The position numbers and the translations under genes were made by a program. A stretch of DNA of 64,000 bases from Hymenobacter sp. BT559 (lineage in GTDB: Bacteria > Bacteroidota > Bacteroidia > Cytophagales > Hymenobacteraceae): the NCBI RefSeq assembly GCF_016427535.1, contig NZ_JAELXV010000003.1, forward strand, positions 434,001-498,000. The letters are read 5' to 3'. A model generated the notes under the pieces. It did no database searches. It was not told where the DNA came from and saw nothing but the letters and a program-made list of their open reading frames with translations. Every line of letters begins with the position of its first letter. Within the stretch, counting starts at the first letter, position 1. Of this stretch, positions 55,592 through 63,885 are shown one piece after another.

Positions 55592-57247
55592 CTATTCGTC
55601 CAAGTATTGGTGCACAAACTTGATAGCCATGCTGCCCTCGCCCACGGCTGAGGCCACGCGCGCCATGGCGCCAGCGCGGCCATCGCCGGCGGCAAACATG
55701 CCGGGCACGCAGGTTTCGAGCAGGTAAGGCTCGCGCTCCTTTTTCCAGGAGGCGCCGTAGCGCGGGTCAGCTACCAGGTCGCGGCCGGTGAGCAGGTAGC
55801 CCTTGGCATCGCAAATGGCGAGGTGGCATATCCACTCGGTGCTGGGCCGGGTGCCGATGAAGATGAACAGGGCGCGCGCAGGGTGCTTTTCAGGCTCCTG
55901 GCCATCGCGCTGAATCACGACGGCCTCCAGCGAGGTGTCGCCGCACGCCTCGCGCACCTGGGTGCGGGGTAGCAGTTCGATGTTCGGCGTCTGGCTAATC
56001 TGCTCGATGAGGTAGGCCGACATGCTGGCCGCCAGGCTCTCGCCCCGGATAACAATAAATACCTTCGACGCATACGTGGAGAGGTACATAGCCGCCTGCC
56101 CCGCCGAGTTGCCCCCGCCGATGATGTACACCGGCTGGTTGCTGCAGCTGCGGGCTTCGGTGCGCGCCGCGCCGTAGTACACGCCCGCCCCGCTTAGGCG
56201 GTCGAGGCCCGGCGCTTGCAGTGTGCGGTAGCTGACGCCGGTAGTAAGGACTACGGCGCGGGTTTTTATCTCAGTTTTGTCGCCCAGAGTCAGTACTTTG
56301 TAACCATCTTTTACGCACAGGTCTACTACCTCTTGCGGTGCCATAAACTCGGCACCTAGGCGGGTGGCCTGACTCCAGGCGCGGTGGGCCAGCTCGGCGC
56401 CGCTCAGCCCGGTGGGGAAGCCTAGGTAGTTTTCGATGCGCGACGACGAGCCCGCCTGCCCGCCGGGCGTTTGCCGCTCAATGATGAGCGTTTTCAGACC
56501 TTCCGATGCGCCGTACACGGCGGCTGCCAGCCCGGCTGGGCCCGCCCCAATAACGACCACATCGTACAGCTCTTGCTTGGCCTCTACCAGCAGCCCTAGG
56601 TGCCGGGCTAGGTCAAGTTTATCGGGCCGCGACACCACCTTACCATCGGGGCAAAATACCACGGGCAGGTCGTCGGGCCCGAAGCCGCTGGCTTGCAGCA
56701 GCGTAGTAGCTTCGGCATCCTTCTCAAAATCAAGCCATTGGTAACCCACCATGTAGCCGCTTAAGAAGTCCTTGAGGTCGTGCGACAGTGGCGACCACTG
56801 AAACCCAACCAGCCGAATGCCCGCAAATGCCGGCCGGTAAGTGGCTTGCCAGCTAGCCAGCAGGTCGTGCAGGGTAGGGTAGAGAAGTTGCTCGGGCGGG
56901 TCCCAGGGCTTGAGCAGGTAGTAGTCGAGCTGCGCCGAATTGATGGCCTGAATAGCGGCTGTAGTATCGGCGTAGGCTGTCAGCAGCACGCGCTTGGTGC
57001 TCGGAAACAGGCCGCGGGCGTGGGTTAGTACCTCCACCCCCTCTACTTCGGGCATACGCTGGTCGGCCAGCACCAGGGCCAGGGGCTCGGCGCGGGCGCG
57101 CAGCTCGTCGAGCGTTTTTAAGGCCTCTGGGCCCGAGCCTACGCTCAAGATGCGGTAGTCTTTGTGAAACTCCTTGCGCAGGTCGCGGGTAATAGCGCCC
57201 AGCACCTGCGGGTCATCGTCAACAGTCAGGATAATGGGCTTTTTCAT
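55592..57247 (-). CDS. Response regulator fused to thioredoxin-reductase-like flavoprotein
   Basis: 551 residues in three parts. Residues 1-125 are a receiver domain with phospho-acceptor Asp62 (LVLADQRMPEVEG) and Lys113. Residues about 140-225 are a thioredoxin-like module whose CxxC position reads SPLS. Residues about 230-551 are an FAD/NAD(P) reductase of the TrxR fold (VVVIGAGPAGLAAAVYGASE, TPGGQAGSSSRIENYLGFP, VYIIGGGNSAGQAAMYLS), but the TrxR active site CATC is GAAR here. The normal disulfide chemistry is therefore missing. It probably partners the adjacent kinase. The output reaction is unknown. Confidence 0.9.
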   Translation of the reverse strand: MKKPIILTVDDDPQVLGAITRDLRKEFHKDYRILSVGSGPEALKTLDELRARAEPLALVLADQRMPEVEGVEVLTHARGLFPSTKRVLLTAYADTTAAIQAINSAQLDYYLLKPWDPPEQLLYPTLHDLLASWQATYRPAFAGIRLVGFQWSPLSHDLKDFLSGYMVGYQWLDFEKDAEATTLLQASGFGPDDLPVVFCPDGKVVSRPDKLDLARHLGLLVEAKQELYDVVVIGAGPAGLAAAVYGASEGLKTLIIERQTPGGQAGSSSRIENYLGFPTGLSGAELAHRAWSQATRLGAEFMAPQEVVDLCVKDGYKVLTLGDKTEIKTRAVVLTTGVSYRTLQAPGLDRLSGAGVYYGAARTEARSCSNQPVYIIGGGNSAGQAAMYLSTYASKVFIVIRGESLAASMSAYLIEQISQTPNIELLPRTQVREACGDTSLEAVVIQRDGQEPEKHPARALFIFIGTRPSTEWICHLAICDAKGYLLTGRDLVADPRYGASWKKEREPYLLETCVPGMFAAGDGRAGAMARVASAVGEGSMAIKFVHQYLDE

Positions 57248-57340
57248 AGAAGGAAGCTAGCACGCAGCATGAGTAAGCAGCGTGCAAAATAATAGTAGAT
57301 GCGTACCACATTCAATACGCAGCGATTGGGTAACACTTCC

Positions 57341-58738
57341 TTAACCAATCGGCAGCCAGGTGGTGAACTCGGTGTGCCCAGGCTGCGATGCGGCCTCTAG
57401 GCGCCCGCCATGCTCCTGCACGATGCGCCGCGCTATGTCAAGGCCCTGGCCCGAGCCCTCGCCGGCCGGCTTAGTGGTATAGAAAGGCTCGAACATGTGC
57501 GCTAGCACCTCGGGTGTGATGCCCGAGCCGTTGTCTTGTATACTGACGCACACGAAGTCGCTTTGCTTGGTTACGCGCACCGTGAGCTCGCCGCCTTTGT
57601 CTGGTAGCGCATCCAAAGCATTGTCAATCAAATTAGTCCACACTTGATTAAGGCTGCCGGCCTGGCCCATTATCAGCGGTAGGCTGGGGGCATAGTCGCG
57701 GGTGAGGCGCACGTTTTTCTGGCGTAGCGTGTGGGCGAAGATGTTGAGCGTGCTATCAAGCCCGGTCGTGACGGCCAGCTTCTCGCGGCCCCCGGCACGG
57801 TCCATGTGCGAGTAGGTTTTGACATCGTTTACCAGCGTGCTGATGCGCTGGCTAGCCTCCCTGATGTCGTGAGCTAGGCGTAGCGTGGCCAAGTGGCCAG
57901 CCAGCCAGGTCAGTGCCGGAGTGCGGGCCGCGTCCGGTAGCTGGGCCACTACCGGCGCCAGGGCATCTAGGTCCAGGCCCGCGTCGAGGAGGTTGGCAGC
58001 TAGGGTGTAGCCATCGGGGCAGCCCTGTGTTTCAAGCCAGTCGGCCAGTTCTTCTTCGCGGTCCGAGGCTTGCAGCGCCGAGAGTACCGGAGGCGCCTCG
58101 GTGGGTAGCACCGCCAGCGCCGTGAGGGCCGCCATGGCGTCGGCCGGTGGGCAAGCGGCGAGCATATCTAGCAGCAGCTGTGGCTTCAGAAGCAGGGAGT
58201 CGGCCAGTGCGGCGGCGGCGCGGCTAATGGCGGCGGCTGGGTTATTGAGCTCGTGTGAGAGGCCAGCCGACAGCTTCCCTAGAGCCCGCAGCTTGTCGTC
58301 CCGCTCCTGAGTGCGTGCTTCTTCGCGGGCGCGGTCGCTCATGATGCCTACTAAGCGCTGTACTAGCTCGGGGCTCACATGCTCTAGCGCTGCAAACTGG
58401 CTGCGCGGCAGTTGATACAAGATAGTTTCGCCAACTGCTACACCTTGGCCACGAAATATTTGCAGTCGTGAGTAGGGGAGCACTCCGGTCACGCGGCCTG
58501 CTTCGACGCTAAAGACGGGTGTGCGGCCGGTGGGGGCCGTGGCGTAGTACTGCATGGCGCCCTTCACCACGGCCAGCATACGGTCGGCGGGGGCACCGGC
58601 TTCTACGACGATTTCGCTGGGGGCGTACTGCCGCACTTCTCCTGCTTCGAGTAGCCAGGTCAGTACTTCGGGCGGCAGGTTTTCGAAGGCCGTAATGCCA
58701 CCTAGGAGAGCAGGGTCGGGAGGAAGGAGCTGAGACAT
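57341..58738 (-). CDS. Soluble histidine kinase with cyclic-nucleotide-binding-like N-terminus
   Basis: 465 residues, no membrane helix. Residues about 15-130 form a cNMP-binding-like beta-barrel (LPPEVLTWLLEAGEVRQYAP, VEAGAPADRMLAVVKGAMQY). Phosphoacceptor His162 lies in KLSAGLSHELNNPAAAIS; the ATPase part has NLIDNALDALPD, IQDNGSGITPEV and GEGSGQGLDIARRI. It ends 93 bases upstream of the receiver/reductase gene, so the pair is one operon and presumably one phosphorelay. The N-terminal ligand (cAMP, a flavin or redox cue) is unknown. Confidence 0.9.
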   Translation of the reverse strand: MSQLLPPDPALLGGITAFENLPPEVLTWLLEAGEVRQYAPSEIVVEAGAPADRMLAVVKGAMQYYATAPTGRTPVFSVEAGRVTGVLPYSRLQIFRGQGVAVGETILYQLPRSQFAALEHVSPELVQRLVGIMSDRAREEARTQERDDKLRALGKLSAGLSHELNNPAAAISRAAAALADSLLLKPQLLLDMLAACPPADAMAALTALAVLPTEAPPVLSALQASDREEELADWLETQGCPDGYTLAANLLDAGLDLDALAPVVAQLPDAARTPALTWLAGHLATLRLAHDIREASQRISTLVNDVKTYSHMDRAGGREKLAVTTGLDSTLNIFAHTLRQKNVRLTRDYAPSLPLIMGQAGSLNQVWTNLIDNALDALPDKGGELTVRVTKQSDFVCVSIQDNGSGITPEVLAHMFEPFYTTKPAGEGSGQGLDIARRIVQEHGGRLEAASQPGHTEFTTWLPIG

Positions 58739-58841
58739 ACTAGGGCAACCAGCCAGCCGCTGGCAGAGTTAAGCGAGGAAGACGGGCCAAAGAAAAGGCC
58801 CCGGCCCGCACTACTGGCGGCCAGTACGTGTTATTTGCGCT

Positions 58842-60155
58842 GTGACTGACGTTTCTGCTCCTGACTCCCCGGCGCCTGCCGCCCCGCTGCTCACCCGCGA
58901 GCAGGTGCTGCGTGCCCTGCGCCTCGTGGAGCGCGAAGGCCGCCAACTGCCACCCAGCACCGTGTACGAGTTGCTGTATCGCAGCCGCCGCTACCCACCT
59001 CGCGCTGTGGCCGAGCTGGCCTATCGCCTCGCGCACCGCGACCCCAAAATTCGCTGGCCCCACCCCGCCGGCCAGCCTACCAATACGGTGCTCGAAGCGC
59101 TCGACTTTACCATCGTGGCCAAGCGTCCCATCCTAGCCGCGGGCTCGGCCCAAGACCAGGGTCAGGCCGCCGAGCAGCAGGCCGAAGACCTGTACACCGG
59201 CCCGCCCCTGGCCGACAAGGTGGCCGCCGACTCCGCTGTGGCCGAGCCTGCCCCCACCTACGCGAGCCCGCCGCCAGCGGCCTACGACGAAAAAACGGCC
59301 CTAGGTGAGCTGTTTATCTCGAAGGAAGAGCTAACCGCAGCCCTGGCCGGCCTGCGCCGCCGCCGCGCCCTGTTGCTACAGGGCCCGCCCGGCACCGGCA
59401 AAACGTTTTTGGCGCGCCGGCTGGCTTGGCTGCTCCTGGGTGCCCAAGACGATAGCCGCATCGAGTTGGTGCAGTTTCACCCTAGCTACGGCTACGAAGA
59501 CTTCGTGCTCGGCTTTCGGCCTGGCCCCGACGGACAGTTTAGCTTGGTGCCCGGCGTGTTGCCGCTGCTGTGTCAGCGCGCCGCGCTCGACCCCGAGCGG
59601 CCTTATTTCCTATTGATTGATGAGCTAAACCGCGGCAACGTGGCCCGCATTTTTGGTGAGCTCCTAGTGCTGCTAGAGCCCTCGCAGCGCGGCCCGGCTC
59701 ACGCCCTGCGCCTGCCCTACGCCCCGCCCGAGGAGCCACTGTTTTACGTGCCTGAGAACCTATACGTCATCGGCACGCTCAACCTCGCCGACCGCTCGCT
59801 GGCGCCCCTCGACTACGCCCTGCGGCGCCGCTTTGCGTTCGTGACCATGCAGCCGCAGTTTAGTGGCGCCCTGCAAGAGCTGCTGCACGCTGCCCGCGTA
59901 CCCGGACCCCTAGCCGCCCACGTAGCCGAGCGCATGGCCGAGCTCAACCAGGCCATTGCCGATGACCCCGACCTAGGGCCCGATTTTGCGGTAGGCCACA
60001 GCTACTTCTGCGCCCCGCCCGCCGCCCCTGCCGAGGCAGCAGTTTGGCTGCGCCTAATCTTCGAGCAAGAAATAGGCCCGCTGCTGGCCGACTACTGGCG
60101 TGAGCAGCCCGCCACGGCCGCCGCCCATCAGCGCCGGTTATTGCAAGGGTTGTAA
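58842..60155 (+). CDS. mcrB: McrB-like AAA+ restriction GTPase/ATPase subunit
   Basis: 437 residues from a GTG. An N-terminal domain of about 95 residues (TVYELLYRSRRYPPRAVAE and TNTVLEALDFTIV) resembles the YPPKAV-type head domain seen on some McrA/McrB proteins, presumably for modified-DNA recognition, then a Pro/Ala-rich linker. The AAA+ module has P-loop GPPGTGKT (181-188), Walker B LLIDELNR (257-264) and the McrB signature GTLNLADRSLAPLDYALRRR. With McrC downstream it should form a type IV restriction enzyme that cuts methylated foreign DNA. Confidence 0.9.
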   Translation: MTDVSAPDSPAPAAPLLTREQVLRALRLVEREGRQLPPSTVYELLYRSRRYPPRAVAELAYRLAHRDPKIRWPHPAGQPTNTVLEALDFTIVAKRPILAAGSAQDQGQAAEQQAEDLYTGPPLADKVAADSAVAEPAPTYASPPPAAYDEKTALGELFISKEELTAALAGLRRRRALLLQGPPGTGKTFLARRLAWLLLGAQDDSRIELVQFHPSYGYEDFVLGFRPGPDGQFSLVPGVLPLLCQRAALDPERPYFLLIDELNRGNVARIFGELLVLLEPSQRGPAHALRLPYAPPEEPLFYVPENLYVIGTLNLADRSLAPLDYALRRRFAFVTMQPQFSGALQELLHAARVPGPLAAHVAERMAELNQAIADDPDLGPDFAVGHSYFCAPPAAPAEAAVWLRLIFEQEIGPLLADYWREQPATAAAHQRRLLQGL

Positions 60156-60269
60156 AATACAGGCCGCAGTATCTCGCGCAACTACTGGATAGCCCCCGCC
60201 CCCAACTAGTCAGCCCGCCGCAGGCGGGCGTATCCGCGCAATCAGTTAAATCCGCTAAATCTGCGATAA

Positions 60270-61301
60270 ATGATACCGCTCGCCACGCTCTACTACTTGT
60301 TGTGCTACGCCTGGCAGCGCCTGCCCGTGCCGGCCGTGCTGCAAGCCACCGAGGCCACGCCCTTCCACCGCCCGCTGGAGCTGCTGACCCAAATGCTGCT
60401 GCACGCCACCCGCGAGCTGCTGCGCACCGGCCTGCCCCGCGGCTACCAAACCCAGGAAGCCGAGTTGCGCGAGCTGCGGGGCCGCATTGAGTTGGCACCC
60501 AGCCTAGGCCGTGGGCTGTTGCCCCAGGGCCGCGCCGTGTGCACCTACGACGAGTTGAGCCCCAACCAGCCGCTGTACCGGCTGGTAGCTGGTACCCTAG
60601 CGGCCCTGGCCAACCACCGGGCCGTGCCCGTGGCCCTGCGCCGCGACCTAGGCCATGTGCGCCGCCGCCTGCCCGCCGAGGTAGTGCCGCTAGTGCCCAC
60701 GGCAGGCATCTTCGCGGAGCTGCGCCGCCAGCGCCCGGCCAGCCAAGAGGCGTTTTTACTGCACCTCTGCGAGCTCATCTACCAAACTGCTCTGCCCGAG
60801 CCAGCCGAGGAGGGCAGAGGACGCTTTGTAGATTTTCGGCGCGACGAGCGCCTGATGGCGCGCTTGTTTGAGCAAGCCGTGCGCAATTTTTACCGCCGCG
60901 AGCAGCGCCAGTACCGCGTATTTGCCGAAACCATTACCTGGCAGGCTGCCGCCCCGCAGCCAAAAGACCTAGACTTACTGCCCACTATGCTCACCGACAC
61001 GACCTTGGATAGCCCGGCCCGTAAGATTATTCTCGATACCAAGTACTACGCGGCGGCCCTGCGCCCACGCTACGACCAGCAGCGCCTCATTTCGCCGCAC
61101 CTCTACCAGCTCTACGCCTACCTCCAAAACGTGCGCCCCGCTGCGGGCCAGCAGCTCGAAGGCATCTTGCTCTATCCCGCTGCTACGGCCGCCGTCGATG
61201 TGCGCTATACCCTAGGCGGCCACCCGGTGCGCATCGTCACCCTAGATTTACACCAGCCCTGGCCCGGCATCGCTGCCGACTTGCTGGCGCTGGTTGCCTA
61301 A
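60270..61301 (+). CDS. mcrC: McrC-like restriction nuclease subunit
   Basis: 343 residues. The McrC family N-terminal domain includes GRIELAPSLGRGLLPQGRAV and CTYDELSPNQPLYRL. The PD-(D/E)xK nuclease is at the C-terminus: FEQAVRNFYRRE (Glu201), PTMLTD (Asp243) and ILDTKYY (Asp256, Lys258). It starts 115 bases after McrB, longer than usual for an mcrBC pair, and the gap holds a small GC stem (GCCCGCCGCAGGCGGGC) plus a repeat-like AATCCGCTAAATCTGCGATA. Confidence 0.9.
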   Translation: MIPLATLYYLLCYAWQRLPVPAVLQATEATPFHRPLELLTQMLLHATRELLRTGLPRGYQTQEAELRELRGRIELAPSLGRGLLPQGRAVCTYDELSPNQPLYRLVAGTLAALANHRAVPVALRRDLGHVRRRLPAEVVPLVPTAGIFAELRRQRPASQEAFLLHLCELIYQTALPEPAEEGRGRFVDFRRDERLMARLFEQAVRNFYRREQRQYRVFAETITWQAAAPQPKDLDLLPTMLTDTTLDSPARKIILDTKYYAAALRPRYDQQRLISPHLYQLYAYLQNVRPAAGQQLEGILLYPAATAAVDVRYTLGGHPVRIVTLDLHQPWPGIAADLLALVA

Positions 61302-61336
61302 GCTGGCCTTGCGAGCTTAGGGAGCACCTAGGTCAC

Positions 61337-61376
61337 AAAAAAGCGGCTCACACTAGGTAGTGTGAGCCGCTTTCAG
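61337..61376. terminator. Terminator after mcrC
   Basis: A 16-base inverted repeat AAAGCGGCTCACACTA with loop GG, flanked by A and T runs, between mcrC and the minus-strand lipoprotein gene; likely bidirectional. Confidence 0.8.
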
Positions 61377-61406
61377 AAAAATACTCCGGGCTAGGCCCGG
61401 GCGTAA

Positions 61407-61631
61407 TTACATTTTCTTGGTGGTGTCGGTGCTCATAGCGCCGGTGCCGGTAGCAGCATCAGCAGGAGCAGCGCTCATCGACGAGGTCGAGTCGGTGGTA
61501 GCCGTGGTGGTCGACTCCGTGGTAGCGGGCGTAGTGGTGGTGGTTTCGGTGGTAGCGGGCTTCGACTCGCACGAGGTCAGGCCAACAGCGAAGAAAAGAG
61601 CAGCAGCCGATACTTTCAGAAGGTTGTTCAT
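61407..61631 (-). CDS. Small Thr/Ser-rich lipoprotein
   Basis: 74 residues. MNNLLKVSAAALFFAVGLTSC ends in a lipobox (GLTSC, lipid-bearing Cys21). The mature part is almost only Thr, Ser, Ala and Glu (for example TTETTTTTPATTESTTTATT), so it is probably a disordered surface or envelope peptide. No domain is recognised. Such small lipoproteins are frequent in the Cytophagales and are often stress- or sigma-factor-controlled, but no promoter evidence is seen here. Confidence 0.7.
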   Translation of the reverse strand: MNNLLKVSAAALFFAVGLTSCESKPATTETTTTTPATTESTTTATTDSTSSMSAAPADAATGTGAMSTDTTKKM

Positions 61632-61777
61632 CTTGAGGTAAATTTGAAAATGGGAGTAGTTAAAATCTGCCCTTAATCCGCCAGCCGCCCCTAGGTAACC
61701 CAGTGGGTGGAAAAATTTTTTAAATAAATTATTTTGGGTTACTAATGCCCGTTAGCCGGCATTAACCCCCGAAGCGA

Positions 61778-62374
61778 ATGAACATGGATAGCACAACGGC
61801 GCTGGCGGCCGATGCCCAACTTATCCGAGCCATCCAAAGTGGCGACGAGCGGGCGCTGAGCCAGCTCTATCGACTGCACTGGCCCATGGTGTCGCACTTC
61901 GTGCTGCAAAACAGCGGAACCGAAGACGACGCCCGCGATGTGTACCAGGAAGGCGTAATGGTGTTTTATGAAAAAGTACGCGAAGGCTCCCTGGAGCTGA
62001 GCTGCCAGATTAAAACTTACCTCTACGCAGTGTGCCGCCGCCTGTGGCTCAAGCGCCTCACCACCAAGAGCCGGCTGCACGGTGTGCGCCTGCTCGATGA
62101 TGATGACTACGGACCCTACCTCAACACGGGGGCCGAAGATGACCTCCACGAAGCCGAAGAGCGCGACCGGCGCTTTGCAACCATGAGCGAGGCGCTCACC
62201 CACCTAGGGGAGCCCTGCCGCTCGCTGCTCGAAGGCTTTTACCTGCTCGATAAGTCGATGCAGGACCTCACGGCGGAGCACGGCTATACCAACGCCGACA
62301 CCGCCAAAACCCAGAAGTACAAGTGCCTCACGCGCTTGAAGAAGTTGTTTTTTGCTAGTTATAAAGAAGTATAG
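61778..62374 (+). CDS. ECF-type RNA polymerase sigma factor
   Basis: 198 residues. Region 2 is clear: LIRAIQSGDERALSQLYRLH and DDARDVYQEGVMVFYEKV then QIKTYLYAVCRRLWLKRL. Region 4 (SLLEGFYLLDKSMQDLTAEH, KTQKYKCLTRLKKLF) is less canonical than usual. The following gene, 99 bases downstream, is a probable membrane anti-sigma partner, so the two should form a sigma/anti-sigma pair controlling a stress or envelope response. The regulon is unknown. The start could instead be the ATG at 61784. Confidence 0.88.
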   Translation: MNMDSTTALAADAQLIRAIQSGDERALSQLYRLHWPMVSHFVLQNSGTEDDARDVYQEGVMVFYEKVREGSLELSCQIKTYLYAVCRRLWLKRLTTKSRLHGVRLLDDDDYGPYLNTGAEDDLHEAEERDRRFATMSEALTHLGEPCRSLLEGFYLLDKSMQDLTAEHGYTNADTAKTQKYKCLTRLKKLFFASYKEV

Positions 62375-62385
62375 TTTAGGGCATA

Positions 62386-62465
62386 GTGCCTAGCTGCTAG
62401 TGCTTAGTAAATGGTCGACCAAGCCAGTACTAAACGCCAAGCACTAAGCACTAGCAGCTAGGCAC
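62386..62465. repeat. Inverted repeat (GTGCTTAGTGC words) between sigma and protease genes
   Basis: Arms 62386-62408 and 62443-62465 pair perfectly over 23 bases (GTGCCTAGCTGCTAGTGCTT) around a 34-base loop. It sits inside what would otherwise be an operon, so it may tune the level of the downstream gene. Confidence 0.75.
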
Positions 62466-62473
62466 CAATCAAA

Positions 62474-63643
62474 ATGCAAACCGAAGCCGACTACTACGCG
62501 CTCTTTGAAGCTTACCAGCGCGGTGAGCTTGCCGCCGGGGCGCGGGCCGACCTAGAAGCGCGCCTCAGCACCGACCCGCGGCTGCACCAGCGCTACGCCG
62601 AGTTTGAGGAGCTGACCGGCACGCTACGTGCCTACGGCGAACGCCGCCGCACCCGCCAGATGCTAGGTGGCTTGCACGAAGCCATGCTGGCTGCCGACGA
62701 GGCGCCAGCTGCAGAAGAAAAACAGGCAGATGGCTTGTCGTATTCGGTAAACCCGCGCCTGAGCATTTCGCGCACCGAGCGCCGGCTGCGCGAGTTTTGG
62801 AATGGCCACCGCGCCACTATGGGCGTGGCCGCTTCGGTCGCCGTGTTGGCGGTGTTTTGCACGTTGCTAGGCCTCGATTTGTGGCGTGCTACCACTGCCG
62901 CGCCGGCCAGTAGCCTGCGGGAGTTGCGAGGTGAGGTAGCCCGCATTACACGCCGTACGGATGCGCTCACCCGGAAGGTGAATAACGTGGCTGGTACAAC
63001 CGATGCTGTAGCACCAGTACGCGTGAATAAATATAGCGGTACCGGTTTTGCGCTCACCGCCGATGGCTACCTCGTAACCAGCGCGCACGTTATTAAAGGA
63101 GCCGATTCGCTACTGGTAGAAAGCCGTGACCACCGACGCTACCACGCCGAAACCGTGTATACTGACCGCAAGCACGACCTCGCTATCCTACGCATCAAGG
63201 ACCGTAATTTCAAGCCCTTTAATCGACTGCCTTACACGTTTAAGGCTGGTCAAGCTGACCTAGGCGAACGCGTGTACACCTTGGGCTACCCCCGCGAAGA
63301 TGCTGTGTATGGCGAAGGTGCGCTAAGCGCCCGCTCGGGTTATGACGGCGACACGGCGTTTTACCAAGTAAGTATTCCCTTGAACCCCGGTAACTCGGGC
63401 GGTCCGCTGCTTGATGGGCAAGGCAACCTGATTGGGGTGGTAAGCAGCCGGCAAGACGATGTGCTGGGCGCGGCCTTTGCCACTAAGTCGTCGTACCTGG
63501 TGCATCTGGTCGATTCGCTCAAAAACAAGCAGCCCTTGCAGCCCTACCACTTGCCGCGCACCAACCAGCTGGCCGGCGCCGCCCGCCCGCAGCAACTCAA
63601 GCGCCTGCAAGACTTTGTGTTTGTAGTAAAGGTTTATGAATAG
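62474..63643 (+). CDS. Membrane anti-sigma-like protein with DegP-type periplasmic protease domain
   Basis: 389 residues. Residues 1-50 resemble the helical N-terminus of anti-sigma factors (ADLEARLSTDPRLHQRYAEF) but without the zinc His-Cys set. One membrane helix spans about 113-136. The periplasmic part is an S1C trypsin-like protease: YSGTGFALTADGYLVTSAHVIKG (His205), TDRKHDLAIL (Asp235) and IPLNPGNSGGPLLDG (Ser308). There is no PDZ domain. It would join cytosolic sigma binding to a periplasmic protease, an uncommon layout. A plain membrane-anchored DegP-like protease is the alternative. Confidence 0.85.
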   Translation: MQTEADYYALFEAYQRGELAAGARADLEARLSTDPRLHQRYAEFEELTGTLRAYGERRRTRQMLGGLHEAMLAADEAPAAEEKQADGLSYSVNPRLSISRTERRLREFWNGHRATMGVAASVAVLAVFCTLLGLDLWRATTAAPASSLRELRGEVARITRRTDALTRKVNNVAGTTDAVAPVRVNKYSGTGFALTADGYLVTSAHVIKGADSLLVESRDHRRYHAETVYTDRKHDLAILRIKDRNFKPFNRLPYTFKAGQADLGERVYTLGYPREDAVYGEGALSARSGYDGDTAFYQVSIPLNPGNSGGPLLDGQGNLIGVVSSRQDDVLGAAFATKSSYLVHLVDSLKNKQPLQPYHLPRTNQLAGAARPQQLKRLQDFVFVVKVYE

Positions 63644-63672
63644 ACTTTCATCCTGCTTTCTGCAAAATTTAG

Positions 63673-63704
63673 AAAAAGCCCCGCTCTCCAGTGGGGCTTT
63701 TTTT
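63673..63704 (+). terminator. Terminator after anti-sigma/protease gene
   Basis: AAAAAGCCCCGCTCT and its near complement, closed by TTTTTTT. It ends the sigma-factor operon. Confidence 0.8.
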
Positions 63705-63885
63705 GTGGCTGGTAGCCTTCTAAATAGCAGGCTGCTTGCTACCGCCCTAGGGCTGGCACCCCCTACGCTAGGTACCAAATAATAATTAACTCGGCCAAAA
63801 CGCCAGGCTGACTTTCGCGTACAACCGTTGCACAGGCCGCCAGCTACCGGCCGGCCGTGCTCCCTCACCAAAATACCCTCCCCCA

